Below are positions 1-12,667 of a DNA stretch of 64,000 nt, in pieces. The stretch lies in assembly GCF_004379255.2 (NCBI RefSeq), contig NC_056035.1, positions 21,452,502 through 21,516,501 of the forward strand, given 5' to 3'. The DNA comes from Salvia splendens (lineage: Eukaryota; Streptophyta; Magnoliopsida; Lamiales; Lamiaceae). The notes under the pieces are model-generated. The model was not told the origin of the DNA. It worked only from the letters and a program-made list of their open reading frames with translations, and ran no database searches. The translations under genes were made by a program, and so were the position numbers. The stretch's first letter is position 1. The number at the start of each line of letters is the position of its first letter.

Positions 1-59
1 CAAAACAGAGCGCACAAGTTTAGTTTTACCGGCATACGAAAGGTTTTTACCTGTCCACT

Positions 60-1390
60 TTTTGGTGAGGGATGCAATCTTGTCGATCAGCGGTGTGTAG
101 TGCATGATGTTGAGCTTGCTCGACGCGAGGGGCACTCCCAAGTACTTCCCGGCAAGGAACCCAACGGGAAGCCAAAAATGCTCTTGATCTCCTCCAAGTC
201 CCGTGTTGGCAGCTTGCCACCTGAAAAAAAAGTTAGACTTGTCCTTGTTGATCTCCAATCCTGAGCAGTCCGAGAACTCCTCCATAGCATCCGCCAAGAT
301 CTCCATGGACATGTAGTCGCCCCTACCAAAAAGCATAAGGTCATCTGCAATGGCCAAGTGAGTAATCTTTTCTCCCGCACATTTTGCATGGAAATTAAAG
401 TTAGTGTTCATTGTTCTAGCTGCAAGCAGACGAGATAAATATTCCATGCAAAAGATAAAGAGAGTGGGGGACATAGGATCTCCCTGTCGAAGTCCCCTTT
501 TTCCGGGGAAGAATCCATGCGGGCTCCCATTGATCTCGATCAAAAATCTAGGCGTCGTGACTCACTGCATTACCCAAAAGATGAACTTCGGGTGGAAGTT
601 CAGCCCGTGTAGGATGGCCCTGAAGAAGTCCCAATCCACAGTGTCATACGCCTTTCGGAGATCGATTTTGATCGTACACTTAGGAGCATTCCTCTTGTCC
701 GCATACCCTCGCATGAGCTCTTGGGCGAGGTGGATGTTGTCCATGATGTGTCTCCCCGGTATGAACGCCGATTGTGCCTTGTCCACGTCCCTACTGTCTT
801 CCTCGCTCACGAGGGGGCCTTGTCTAATGATGTCCACGTTGATGGGCTCCGGCTCCTTCTTGGTACCCAGTAGAGTCGAGTAGAACTCCACGAACTCACT
901 GATTATTTCCTCCTGATCCCTCGTCATAGTGCCATCTCTCCTGTAGAGGAAAGCAATATAATTGCGTGAATTGTTCCTATTAACAAGAGAGTGGAAGAAA
1001 GAAGTACAACGGTCACTAAGGAGTAAATGCTTGAATTTAGCTTTTTACTTAAAATACTCCCTTTCAGAATTCTCAAGGTATGCAGTCTTCTTCTTCTGAT
1101 TGGTGATCTGGACCCGAAGTACAAGATCTGATGTGTCCCTGTCCGGCTGTTTTTGCATCGCCTCGAGCTTCACCCCGGCCTCCCTGGCCCTCTTTGAGAG
1201 CTCACTGAATTCCTTGAAGTTGAACTCCTTGAGATGCTTCTTGAATTCCTTCCCTCGTTCGGTGAGCACATATTGAGCCTTCCCTCGGATGTTGGAGGCC
1301 CAATTATCCTCCACGAGCTTATTGAAGCCTGCATGCTTGAGCCAAAAGTTAAAGAATTTAAATGGCTTTTGGTACGAGATAATGTTACCA
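60..1390 (-). pseudogene. LINE reverse transcriptase and preceding linker, broken
   Basis: The segment 1390-1045 encodes the charged linker found between endonuclease and RT in plant LINEs (KHLKEFNFKEFSELSKRA). RT blocks follow: AQSAFIPGRHIMDN and IDLRKAYDTVDWDF (first catalytic Asp) in 927-562, then RGLRQGDPMSPTLF near 500-460, and IADDLMLFGRGDYMS (the catalytic DD pair) near 345-310, in shifted frames. The stretch between the SEEDSRD and VDKAQSAF blocks is too short, which indicates an internal deletion near 785. Non-functional. Confidence 0.85.
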
Positions 1391-1455
1391 AATAGTGTAG
1401 TGATGGCCGGTGAGTGGTCCGTGTACGGTCCCGATGGTAAAAACTCCGTACTAGC

Positions 1456-2010
1456 CTAGTATCCTTTGGTGAACCAAGCTTCGTTGATCACGGCCCTATC
1501 AATCTTGCTCGATATAGCATGGTTCGTCCAAGTGTACTTGCATCCCGTAGACATGATGTCTTCCAAACCGAGCAAGGCACACGTGTCCACCATGTTCTTT
1601 ATCTCATATTCGGTTGGGACAGCGCCCCGTACTCTCTCATCATCTGTTAGCACGTTGTTGAAGTCCCCGCTACCAAGTGTCGGTTCATCCTGCATCACAT
1701 GCTCGACTAACGAGTCCCATAGGGGACGTCTATCCGCTATTGTGTGTAAACCATAAACCAAAATAAAATGAAACGAGTTATTGGAAGTCAAGCACCTGAT
1801 TTTGGCGTAGATGGCTTGTTCTTCCACTCTGATCGGCTCGAGTTCCACTCTGCTTGGATTCCAGATTAGAAGTATTCGGCTATTTTCGATCATCTCAAAG
1901 TTGTCCACGGCTTTCCAATCTCTGAAGTTGTTCTTAAGGAAGAAAGTGTAGTTCTCCTGCGTGAACTTCGTTTCCACAAGACCCATGACGTTGATTCTGT
2001 GTGTTCTCAC
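1456..2010 (-). pseudogene. LINE endonuclease domain (APE type), partial
   Basis: The 184-residue frame contains the N-terminal endonuclease motif with the metal-binding Glu (INVMGLVETKF), the central GSGDFNNVL motif (equivalent to GDFN) and the later YTWTNHAISSKIDRAV motif (equivalent to the W-T/N...IDR block). These are the hallmarks of apurinic-like endonucleases that nick target DNA for target-primed reverse transcription. The final SDH-type motif is not in the same open frame. The frame ends at a stop at 1456 and homology resumes further downstream, consistent with a decayed copy. Confidence 0.85.
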
Positions 2011-2059
2011 AAAATCGACGATTGCAGCTTGGGAGGGGAGTTGCTGCAGTCCCCTTATG

Positions 2060-3003
2060 TTCTATGTGGCGACGAACATTGTGACACCACGGGATCAGCA
2101 ACTAATCCATCCTCCCAATGGGGGGTGACGTCCCTCTTCCTTGAATGGGATCGGGACTTGGATTTGCGTGTAATGTTGGGTTCCCCATCCCTATCGGCAC
2201 GGCTCTGTCGGGTATCAGGTCGTCTCCATCGGTTGCCAGTATCGATGGGATGGCCTTGTCCGTCGGCTGATGCCTTCGGTACGCAGTCAGTCTCGGCCTC
2301 TGACACCAAGGCATTCTCGACTGTGTCGTCCGTGGGTGGCTGGGCATCCGAAGCACCTCTAGGATGCTTCTTCTATTTCTTCTTGTTCCCTGCCCCCCTT
2401 TGGTTGTAACGATGTTCTGATCAGGTTGATCCGCCGGGGGATCAACTTCCTCAACCTGAAGTACAGTTTCATTCTCGTTGCACATGGTGAGCTTAGGATC
2501 GGCATCCACACCTGTGCCTCTGTCATCATCAGATACTGCCCCATTATCATTGTTATTCGTCTGAGCCTTCTGCCGCTGGATCCTCGGGTCACGGCTTCGG
2601 CTTCTGTACCGTCGATCCTCATTGACATAGGGGTCGGCTGCTCCAAATGTGCACTCCCCGGTAAGCCTGCCAAGATAGGCGGCAAAACGGCTTCTAGGAT
2701 GTCATTTGCCTGGCTCTGGTGAGCTTCCGTCGAAGCCTCCGCATTCTCGCAAGGGCTGGATCTGGTCACCTCGGCTAGGGGTGCAAACTTATTCGGGGAT
2801 TCCGAGATCTTAGGAACGACAGGCCTTCCCCTGGGATCATCCCGCGTTTTGTCCCTAGGCCTCACTGTTCTCATATCGATCGGGTAGACTATACCCGTTG
2901 GCTTCCATTGCTGCTGAGGACGCGTTCTGGACCTGGAGCGCTCCCAGCCGCCTGTACTGGCTACCTGCCCCGTGCTCTGATCTCGGTTAACCGGGGCATT
3001 CAT
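2060..3003 (-). pseudogene. LINE linker between ORF1 knuckle and endonuclease, low-complexity
   Basis: A minus-strand frame from 3003 to 2359 is rich in Arg, Pro, Ser and Gln (for example SRSRTRPQQQW) with no fold that I recognise. It lies between the CCHC knuckle and the endonuclease, where plant LINE ORF1 proteins carry a variable, poorly conserved tail. Overlapping open frames reach about 2055. I treat this as the C-terminal tail of ORF1 in decay, not as a separate gene. Confidence 0.5.
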
Positions 3004-3099
3004 CCTCGGCTGCTGAGCAGGGTGTTGTGGCCTGTTCGGTTGCTGTCGTGCGTTCCTTGGGACGTTGCCCTCCCCTCCTCGGCTCCTCGGTCGTTGAAA

Positions 3100-4096
3100 G
3101 GCTTCAAATCTCTGTGCCTAAACGCTTGTCTGCCCCGACATTCATCCGAAAAATGTCCGTAAGTTTTGCACGCTTTGCAGAATTTCGGGATGAACTCGTA
3201 CTCATTTTCTACTCCACATAATCACCGCTTGGAAGCCGAATTGTAAGGGACTCCTTCGGTCATTTTGCAGTATTGATGATTACTTGGATGCGAGGGCCAT
3301 CCAAAGTCTCGCGCCTCAAGGTGCTGAAATCGGTAGAGAGCGGGGTCCCTATGCATGAGGCGATCTTACTCACCGCCGTAAGATTCCATAGTTCCAGGGG
3401 CAAGTCCACCAGCCTCAGCCAGATTGGGACCATGACTTCGGGTTCCATGTCCGGATCAAACTTCTTCGGCAAAGGTTGAAGCACCAAGGGTATCCCGAAG
3501 ATGTCAAACGGACCTTGCTGGCGGATCTTTTCCATCGCTGCGTCGCTTCCAAACTAGAAGCAGAGCCACCCCTTCTGGTGGAAGGTAACTCGTGATTTGC
3601 ACTTCCATCGCCTCATTAAGTCAAATATAGCCTCCTTGTCGGGGAACCGACCAGCGAACCTGCCAATTAAACAAGAGCCCCATCCGCGAAAGACGGGGGT
3701 GACATCAGGTTCATCAAGAATGAGGAGGTCAGAGTTAATCATTTCATAATTGGTAAGGGTTATATCCTCTTTTTGGAATCTCGGGTCCACGTCGAACTTA
3801 GCGGCCCTCTTGAGCCATGCGTGATACGCCAGGAGTGCTTCCACGGATCGCTCGTCGCCCGCTGATGTCTCCCCCTCCTGGTAGTGCGCTTCGACGGGTG
3901 CGATCAGCGGCTCGTCAGGAGTCTCTGGTACACAGTCTGCTTCCTCATAGTCGCTAATGTCGTCCGTCCCGCCTTTGTTCGTATGGAGGTAGTCGGCGTA
4001 TTGTTGTCGCATAGCCACTTTAATCATTTCATCGTTCTCCTTCTTCTTGTTTTTCTTGGAGACGACCTCGCTCCAGCTCTTATCCTGCGGGGCCAT
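3100..4096 (-). pseudogene. LINE ORF1 (gag-like, DUF4283 type with CCHC knuckle), broken
   Basis: The reading frame starts MAPQDKSWSEVV at 4096 and contains a segment typical of the DUF4283 nucleic-acid-binding domain of plant LINE ORF1 proteins (FRGWGSCLIGRF, then LRRETLDGPRI). An in-frame TAG at about 3554 separates two parts of the same frame (4096-3554 and 3535-3260). After a TGA near 3262 a zinc knuckle with spacing C-x2-C-x4-H-x4-C (CKACKTYGHFSDEC) follows in another frame near 3140-3180. The protein would bind element RNA in the retrotransposition particle. At least three disabling changes are present. Confidence 0.8.
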
Positions 4097-4220
4097 AGGA
4101 GAAGTGAAGGGAATTAAGGAAAAAATGAAAAGGTAACGGGAACTTCCTGGGTAGCCGTAAAATGGCTAAGTATAGAGCGTCGGGTCTCGGAAATCGGCGT
4201 TGCGCGCCTGGCCGCAGGGG

Positions 4221-4322
4221 TCGGCCGAGAGTGGACGCCTGACGGGTGGCCGAGAGTGAACGCTTGACGAGTGGCCGAGAGTAGACGCTTGACGGGTGGC
4301 CGAGAGTGGGCGATTCTCGGTA
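4221..4322. repeat. 25-bp tandem repeat, about four copies
   Basis: Units beginning GGCCGAGAGT start at 4223, 4248, 4273 and 4298, a constant 25-bp period with a few substitutions per unit and a partial last unit. The array is GC-rich and sits just 5' of the LINE ORF1 start (minus strand). It could be part of the element's 5' UTR or promoter region. No coding function is supported. Confidence 0.85.
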
Positions 4323-4374
4323 TGGTGAGCGCGGAAGTTGGCCGAGATACGGCTGACGAGGCGACCGAATCTCG

Positions 4375-4640
4375 TGCAACGTGGATGATGCCAAAAGCTG
4401 ATGTGGCAGCTGAATCACGTCTAACGTGGATGCGGAGTCAGGTCCAACGTGGAGGATAAGTCAGGCTGATGTGTATGCTGAGTCACGTCCAACGTGGATG
4501 ATGAGTCACGTCCACCTGGATGCTGAGTCACAGACAATTGTTGCTGATGTGGCTGCAATGCCACGTCCAACGTGGCTCGAGTGTCAGGATGATGAGGCGC
4601 TGATTCACGTCCAACGTGTCCGCTGAGTAGGCTGACCCCG
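4375..4640. repeat. Degenerate repeat cluster with ACGTCCAACGTGG core
   Basis: The core CGTCCAACGTGG or a close variant recurs near 4418, 4441, 4487, 4508, 4562 and 4606, usually linked to GCTGAGTCA or GATGATG. Spacing is irregular (about 20-55 bp), so this is an eroded minisatellite. The core contains the near-palindrome ACGT..ACGT. It adjoins the 25-bp array and probably belongs to the same LINE 5' region. Confidence 0.7.
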
Positions 4641-6280
4641 TGGATGATGGTGGCAGCTCCTTGATTGCAACGGATCCTAGCCGCCAATCAATTTAAATTC
4701 TCTACCAATTCCTAGGCAGCCGCCCCTACTAATTCTTTTTGAAAAATCCTAAGTCCCACTGCCAAGAATATCAGTTGTAGCAACTTACGAGGTGCCACCT
4801 AAATGATGCCTCTTTCAACTTCCCAAGTAAAAGGCGGTTGGATTTAAAAATTTTCCAAGATCCTAGGATTCCACCGCCACAATTTGAATATACTACTGAT
4901 TTCCAAGGATGGCAGCCGTCTATTTTGAAAATCCTATGCAAACCGCCGCCTAGGAAAAATACCCCTCCCAATTGGAGTTACCAATTTAATATATTTTCTG
5001 ATTTTGAAGAGTCCACCGCCCAGGATATAGCACTCTTAAAATAAATAATCTCAAAATCCTAAAGTGCTGCCACCTAGGATTAATGACTTAGCTAATTTCA
5101 AAGCATCCACCTCCTCCCCAAACGACTCTTGCAATGATCAATAACTCAACCGCCAAATTTGAAATTCAAATTTGAGTTTGAAGAGAGTTGAACAGTCTGC
5201 AGCGGTGGGAATCTAGGAAGACGGCAGAGCAGGCGCTGGCGCCGGAGTCTTTCGCCGGAATCTTCTTTTCCTTTCCTTTTCACAACCTCTAATCTGTAAA
5301 TACAACTTGCTAATCCAAAAAGGATTGCTTGGTTAATTGTCACGTCACAATAATAAAATCACGTTCAGAACAAAGAAGTGGACGTAAGAAAAAGTTCAAA
5401 TCAGATTAACACCAAGATTCACAGTTTGAGCAAATGAAATCTATTGGATTGAACACAGCCAAACAATATGTAAAGATCAATGGAACAGTAATTAAACCAC
5501 TCAAAGGAACAGTTACCTAAACAATCTGAATCTTACACTAAACAATCGGTAATATGTGCGGATATTATTCCTTTCAGAATTGTATTCACCGAATTGTGAC
5601 AAAACAGCTTCAAAGGAATAGAAGTGTTCGCAGCAAATCAACCTCAAGAAAACACACGTAAATTAAAATGGAAGAAGAGAACTTATCGTGTGTTTACACC
5701 GACAACCTAACAGCCTTCCCCGGAGGGATTCGATGGTTGTCGCTGGTGGACGGTTTGCCGCCGCTTGCCGCGGAGGTCAGGGAAGAGCCCCGCGGCTTAG
5801 TCGCCGGTTAACTTCACCAGCCGCCGGAGAAACAGCAGTCCAACCGCCGGAGATAGGTTGGTTTACCTCTGTCTTTACTACCAGCCTGTGAGGTTTCCAC
5901 TGCCACTTCCACCACAAGCTTCCAATCCACCGCTTGAAGATAATAAAATCAATTCCGTAGTGTAGTGATGGATTTAGTGGAGGGTAAGTGGAGATTAAAT
6001 GGAGAAGAAAGAAAATTCTCCAATAAAACTTCTTTCCAAACTTTCTGCCGGAGATTCAAAACTACTCCAAATCCTTGAAGATTCAACTCCACCACTTGTA
6101 ATGATAATCAATAGGTGAAGTGATTAAACAGAGTGGATTTGGGAGATAAACGCCGAGAATGAAGAAAAAGCTAGAGAGAGAGGGTGAGGTGCTAGAATTT
6201 TTCTAGAGAGAAGGAGGAGAAAAATTCTAGTGAGAAAAATTCTCAAACCACACTACTACTGAGAGCTCTTTCTTGATCTT
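4641..6280. other. Unassigned non-coding stretch, partly repetitive
   Basis: No credible gene was found. The part 4680-5190 repeats loosely related blocks containing CCTAGG or AAAATCCTA followed by CCGCC about every 50-70 bp, suggesting an eroded repeat. The part 5690-5880 is GC-rich (CCGCCGG-type) but has no recognisable protein. The part 6165-6260 contains AG-rich tracts and the repeated word AAAATTCT. It may hold remnants of an LTR, but no paired LTR is visible. Confidence 0.5.
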
Positions 6281-8425
6281 TTCCAATCTCATTTTCCTGT
6301 TACTTTCTGGGGGGATAGTATACTCACTGCCTCATATATCATAAATAGAATTCCCTCTTCTGTTCTACCTGATAACATTTCTCCTTTTCAATTCCTCTTC
6401 CAAAAATCTCCATCATACAACCACTTAAGAGTGTTTGGGTGCTTATGTTTTGCCTCCACTCTTCTCAGGCAGAGAGAAAAATTTTCCCCAAGAGCCTCTA
6501 AATGTGTTTTTCTGGGTTATCCCTCGGGTTACAAACGGTATAAGGTCCTCAATCTTGACACTATGCAAGAGATCATTACCAGAAATGTCGTTTTTCATGA
6601 AGAGATATTTCCCTTCACTCATTTATCACCATCTACTTTCCCTTCTGCCTCACATAATAATACTTCTGCTCCAGAAAGTTCTTCAGCCTCAGAAAATGTC
6701 ACCAGAAATACTCCCATAAATACTTCAAATAACTCTTCTGCCACTGATCAGAATAATCAGGTTACAAGAGCTGGAAGACTCACTAAGCTTCCTTCTCATT
6801 TAACTGATTATCTCTCAAATTTTGTGTCCTCTTCATCCTCTTATCCTATCTCTTCTTATTTCTCTCTATCCAAATCATCACCAACTCACCTCAAATATAT
6901 TGTTCTCGGGACTGCTGTCTTTGAGCCAAAATCATACTCACAAGCTTCCTCTTCCCCTGACTGGCAGCAAGCCATGCATGAGGAACTCACTGCTCTAGAG
7001 AAAACCAACACTTGGAAAATTATGCCTTTACCACCGGGCAAAATCCCTATTGACTGCAAATGGGTTTACAAAGTGAAGTTTAGAGCTGATGCTACAGTTG
7101 AGAGGCTCAAGGCTCGATTAGTTGCCAAAGGTTTCACACAACTTGAGGGTGTAGATTTCCTTGACACCTTTTCTCCAGTCGTCAAGTTGACAACCGTTAA
7201 ATTCATGCTTGCTCTTGCTGCTATTAAAGGCTGGACTTTGTCTCACCTAGACATAAATGATGCCTTTCTCTATGGGGATTTGAGTGAGGAGATCTATATG
7301 AACCTGCCTCCTGGGCTGATTGTTGAGGGGGTCAGCTCTTCTGGGCCAAAGCTTGTCTGCAAGCTGAATAAATCTTTATATGGTCTGAAACAGGCATCTA
7401 GGCAATGGTACCTCAAGCTCTGTGAGGTGTTGGCCAAGTTCGGGCTCCAACAATCAGCATCCGATCACTCCTTCTTTTACAAGAGTGACAGTTCTACTTT
7501 CTTTGGTGTAGTTGTCTATGTTGATGATATCATAATTGCTACTTCTAGACCTGACATGATAGAGGCCTTCAAACAATTCCTCTCACAGTTTTTCAAATTC
7601 AAAGATTTAGGAATCCCGAAGTACTTCCTTAGCCTTGAGATAGCCAGAAACAAGAAAGGAATTTTGGTTTCACAACGGAAATATGTGATGGACTTGCTCA
7701 GAGATGCTGGGTTATTGGGATGGAAACCATCTTCAGTTCCCATTGATCCAGTGAATCAGTTGAAGCAAGACACTGGAAAACCCATGAAAGATCCATTCAA
7801 ATTTAGAAGGCAGATTAGGAGGTTGCTTTATTTGTGCATCACACAACCTGACATAACATTTGCAGTACATAAACTCAGCCAATATGTTTCAAAGCCCTGT
7901 GATGAGCATTGGGAAGCAAGTGAGAAGATACTCAGATATCTAAAAGGAACTCCTGGCCATGATTTGTTCTATTCCAGTGATAATAAACCTGCACTTAGCA
8001 TTTTTTCAGATGCAGATTGGGCCGCATGCTTAGATACAAGGTCTATGACAGGTTATTGTTTGTTCTGTGGCTCTTCATTGGTGTCTTGGAAGGCAAAGAA
8101 ACAGCACACCATATCTAGATCGTCAACTGAGGCAGAATATAGGGTCATGGCACAAGCGACATGTGAAGGGGTCTGGGCTAAAGCTTTATTGGGAGACCTT
8201 GGCATTACAGTGGAGAAGGTTGTACCCTTGTTCTATGATAATCAAGCAGCGGTTCACATTAGCTCTAACCCCGTGTTTCATGAGCGTACGAAGCATATTG
8301 AAATTGACTGTCACACTGTGAGGGAAAGATACTTAGAGGGGGTAATCAAGCCCTTACATATAAGGAATGATTTGCAGCTAGCTGATATTTTTACTAAACC
8401 TTTAGGAGTTTCTGCTTTTGAGGGC

Positions 8426-8760
<335 letters not shown>

Positions 8761-8847
8761 ATCTATAAGATGTTTGATAGTACTATTAGAATTCTTTTTC
8801 TTGAGCAATACTTAGTCGACTCAGGGATCCCGTACACCATAATAAGG

Positions 8848-9000
8848 TACTCCCTCCGTCCCAATAAATATGAAGCATTTGCTTTATGGAACGGGATTTT
8901 ATGTGGTATTATTGTGTGAGTTAACAAAGAGAGAGTAAAGTAAGAGAGTGGAAAAAGTAGAGTTGATGTTGTTTCCATTTTAGAAATGTTTCATTTTTAT
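8848..9000. mobile_element. Stowaway-type MITE, right terminus eroded
   Basis: The left terminus is TACTCCCTCCGTCCC at 8848. Inner sequence near 8965-8995 is complementary to the left arm (AAATGTTTCATTTTTATT against AATAAATATGAAGCATTT), but the expected GGGACGGAGGGAGTA at the right end is missing or diverged. It is a non-coding, non-autonomous DNA element. Confidence 0.65.
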
Positions 9001-9305
9001 TAGGAAAACCCTAAAAGGAAAACGTTCTGATTTGGTCTTTCCATTGGTATCTTTGATATGTTATTGCATCGGTTACGACTTCATTTACTTTATTTGCGAG
9101 TTAACAGCAGATACTCATATTTCTTGAGTAAAATTAAATGTAGCAAATGTGATGATGGAAATAATCTCTGGCATTTTTGTTACAAACAAAAAGAGGAAGT
9201 ATGCTAACATATAGCAATACCAAATTGTTGCGCTTGTGCACAAAACTAAATGTGAATGTGAATACCTCTTTGATTGAGCCCGTCATCACATTATTTTGGT
9301 GGTAG

Positions 9306-9739
<434 letters not shown>

Positions 9740-10020
9740 GATCTATAAAAATATTCGGTGAAGCCCAATAAAAAAGTAAAGAAGTATTGAATATTTGTAA
9801 GCGTGAGTACTCATAAGGATCAAATTCAAAAAATAAGTCTTGCACATTTATGCCAATGAACAAAATGACGGCTTTATCTATGGAAGAGAATTAAGGAAAA
9901 ATAAATAACAAAAGAGGATTTTCATATATTGAAATTTTGATATGAATTTTTAATATTGAAATTCGACTTACCTTATTTTTATGGTATATTAGAGAAATTA
10001 AAGAATGTCAGTGAATAAAT
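9740..10020. other. AT-rich spacer before hAT element
   Basis: No gene or clear repeat is visible. The terminal inverted repeat of the following hAT element is probably within or near this stretch but I could not define it. Confidence 0.4.
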
Positions 10021-11909
10021 AACTCGGATATGCAATTACTGCAAGGCTGAAATACCATGTTTGGGTGGAAGTACAAGTGGGTTGATAAATCATTTTAGTG
10101 AAGAGATGCACATTATCTCCACTATATGAGAATCATGGTCGCGAGAAAGGTCAAACGGTGTTCACGAATGAGACCATGGGACAAGGAAGTCAGTTGGTTG
10201 CACACAATTTTAATCAGAAAAGGTGTGAAATGAAGGTAACTGAATATGTGATCATTGATGAAGTGTCTTTTCGAGTCGTTGAAGGGAAGGGATTTGTTGC
10301 TTTCCTGCACGAACTAGAACCAAGATTTCGAATTCCTAATTGAAAGAAAGTTGCAGGTATGGTTTATGATTTATACTTAGAGCATAAGAAGGAAATTAAG
10401 AATTTGATTAGGGGACAAAGAGTGAGCATTACTACAGATACTTGGACATCAATCCAGAATATAAACTATATGGTTATCACTTTGCATTTTCTAGCTAGTG
10501 ATTGGAAGTTGCATAAGAGAATAATTAACTGCACAAAAATCACTAGTCATGTAGGGGAGGAAATAGGCAAGGTGATTGAGTTTTGCTTAAGAGAGTGGGG
10601 GATAGAAAAACTATTCTCGATTGTAGTTGATAATGCATCTTCTAATGATGGTGCAATTGACTATTTGAAAAAGAGAATGAGAATTGAAAAAACATTGCTT
10701 TTTGATGAAAAGTATTTGCATTTGAGATGCGTCTGTCATATATTTAACTTGATTGTACAAGATGGATTGAAAGAACTCAATTCTTCAATTAAGACTATTA
10801 GGAATGCAGTTGTCTTCCTACATTCATCCCCTTCTAGATTGAACAAATTTAGAGAGTTTTCTGTACTTGCCAAGTTTTCAAGTACATCAACAGTACCCAT
10901 GGATGTGAAAACTAGGTGAAATTCAACCTATAAGATGCTTGATGTTGCATTGAAGTTTAGAATGGTGTTTGAGAGGATGGGGCCTCCATAACAAAGATGA
11001 AAAGGGTAGTAAAAGAATTGGGCCTCCACCTAAAGATGATTGGGATAATGCATCTGCATTTGTACATTTTCTCAGGAATTTTTATATTGCGACTTTAGAG
11101 TTAAGTGCATCAAAAACCCCTGCATCTCATTTGATTGCAGTTTCGATGTTCGCTATACAAATTGAGATTGAGAAAAAGTGCAGTGATTATTCAGATCCAA
11201 TTCTGTCAGATATTGCAAAAGCAATGAAGGTGAAGTTTGAAAAATATTAGGGGGATTGGAATAAGATGAATCCACTAATTTTTATTGCTAGTGTTCTGGA
11301 TCTGAGAAACAAGCTTAAAATGCTCATGGTAAACGTCAAGAAATTGAGAGGCAATGATCAAGAGCTTCAAAAGTTATGTAATCGTTTTAAAAATGATTTG
11401 GTGTGTTTGTGGGGAGAGTATAAGAGAGTGAATGATACATCCTCTAAGACTCAGAAGTTGTGCGACAAGATGTGGACAATGATGAAGACAATATCAATCA
11501 AGGTGGATTGCATCTCTTTGATGAAATTTACAATGGAGTGCAAGAAGAAGTTTCTCAAGACCAACTTAAACAAATATCTAACGAAGTGGATAAGTATTTA
11601 GCTGATGAGATGGAGCAGTGTGATCCTTCTTTTGATCTTTTGGATTGGTGGAAAGGGAGTGGAACTAGATATGCAATCCTTTCACTCATTACAAAAGATA
11701 TTTTTGCAATTCCAAGCTCCACAGTTGCTAGTGAATCTGCTTTTCGCTTAGGCAAAAGAGTTGTGGATCCTTTTAGGACCAACTTGAGTCCGAAGATGAT
11801 AGAGGCATTGGTGTGCACGAATGATTGGCTCAATGCAGATAAGTTCAGTTTATATAGGGATTCAACTGATGATACCATAGAGAAATTGAAGAAATTAAAA
11901 AAAAAGTAA
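10021..11909 (+). pseudogene. hAT-superfamily transposase (RICESLEEPER/DAYSLEEPER-like), inactivated
   Basis: A BED-type zinc finger begins near 10030 (ICNYCKAEIPC, then HFSEEMH). The RNase-H-like catalytic region follows in 10359-10919 (RVSITTDTWTS, and IVVDNASSNDG, which carries a catalytic Asp), then the insertion domain. The hAT dimerisation domain ends the ORF (11600-11850: DLLDWWKGSGTRYAILS, IPSSTVASESAF, NLSPKMIEALVC). A TGA at 10917-10919 sits where the family has a Trp codon, and frames shift near 10980, 11250 and 11500, so it is dead. Neither 8-bp target duplication nor termini were identified. Confidence 0.88.
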
Positions 11910-12254
11910 ATGTTACTTTAATTTATTAAGTTTCTTTGTCTTATATATATTAACTATTGTTTTGTTTTTTAGATGCAAGCATGAATCAAGATGATTCTCA
12001 AGCATTATCTACTACATCATCCAACAATTTGAATTGATCAGGTACTAATTTTATTCAACAAATTTCATCTTCTAATTTTTTTGGGACCATTGACAGATGA
12101 TGGGAATGTGGAGCCCGAATGATTCATGCATACGAAGCCTATTGCAAAAGATATGTGTCATTCATGTATTTGATTAAAATATAGAACAATCATAGCAGTA
12201 AGAAATTCAAGGTGTAGCACTATTGGTTAATGAGTGAACATACACACCATTTCA
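11910..12254. other. Non-coding tail after hAT ORF
   Basis: AT-rich sequence that likely includes the 3' UTR and end of the hAT element. No further coding signal was found. Confidence 0.4.
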
Positions 12255-12499
12255 TACTCCCTCCGTCCCTCTGTAGTAGAGGCGTTTCTTTTCGGTATGA
12301 GATTTAAGAAAAGTTGTGTTAAGTTAGTTAAGTAAATGATTAATAAAGTAGAAAAGGAAAAAGATAGAGAGATGAAGAGAGAGTAAAGTAAGAGAGGAGA
12401 AAAATTGTTGTTTTTGCCCAAAAAAAAAGGAAACGACTCAGCTACAGTGGGACAACCCAAAAAAGAATACGACTCAGCTACAGAGGGACGAAGGGAGTA
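12255..12499. mobile_element. Complete Stowaway-type MITE (245 bp)
   Basis: Termini TACTCCCTCCGTCCCTCTGT at 12255 and its near-complement ending GGGACGAAGGGAGTA at 12499 form inverted repeats, with TA at both ends as the usual Stowaway target duplication. The interior is AG-rich and has no coding potential. Confidence 0.88.
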
Positions 12500-12667
12500 C
12501 TTGTTAATGAGTTCTTTTCAGTATTTTGTTTGTGTGACATAATTAATCTCTGTTTCTTGTCCTTAGCAGGTTGGATCCTCCATTTTCAGTCCCATCTACA
12601 AGTAACGTTTTTTGTCAAATTCACCAACGAGGTTGCAAGAAATGAAGATAATGTTGCTCAATTTTAT

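Larger units (their letters stand above)
1..4096 (-). mobile_element. Decayed LINE (non-LTR retrotransposon), 3' part outside window
   Basis: Read on the minus strand the order is a gag-like ORF1 with zinc knuckle (about 4096-3100), a proline/arginine-rich linker (3003-2060), an endonuclease (2010-1456), a linker to the RT (1390-930) and reverse transcriptase (927 to below 60). This is the usual order of plant L1-type LINEs. Frames change repeatedly and stops interrupt both ORFs, so the copy is dead. The RT continues past base 1, so the 3' end and poly(A) tail are not visible. The 5' boundary is near the ORF1 start at 4096, with repeat-rich DNA beyond it that may be its 5' UTR. Confidence 0.88.

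Noticed and set aside
404..883. Plus-strand 159-codon open frame
   Set aside because: It is the antisense shadow of the LINE reverse transcriptase, which has recognisable motifs on the minus strand.
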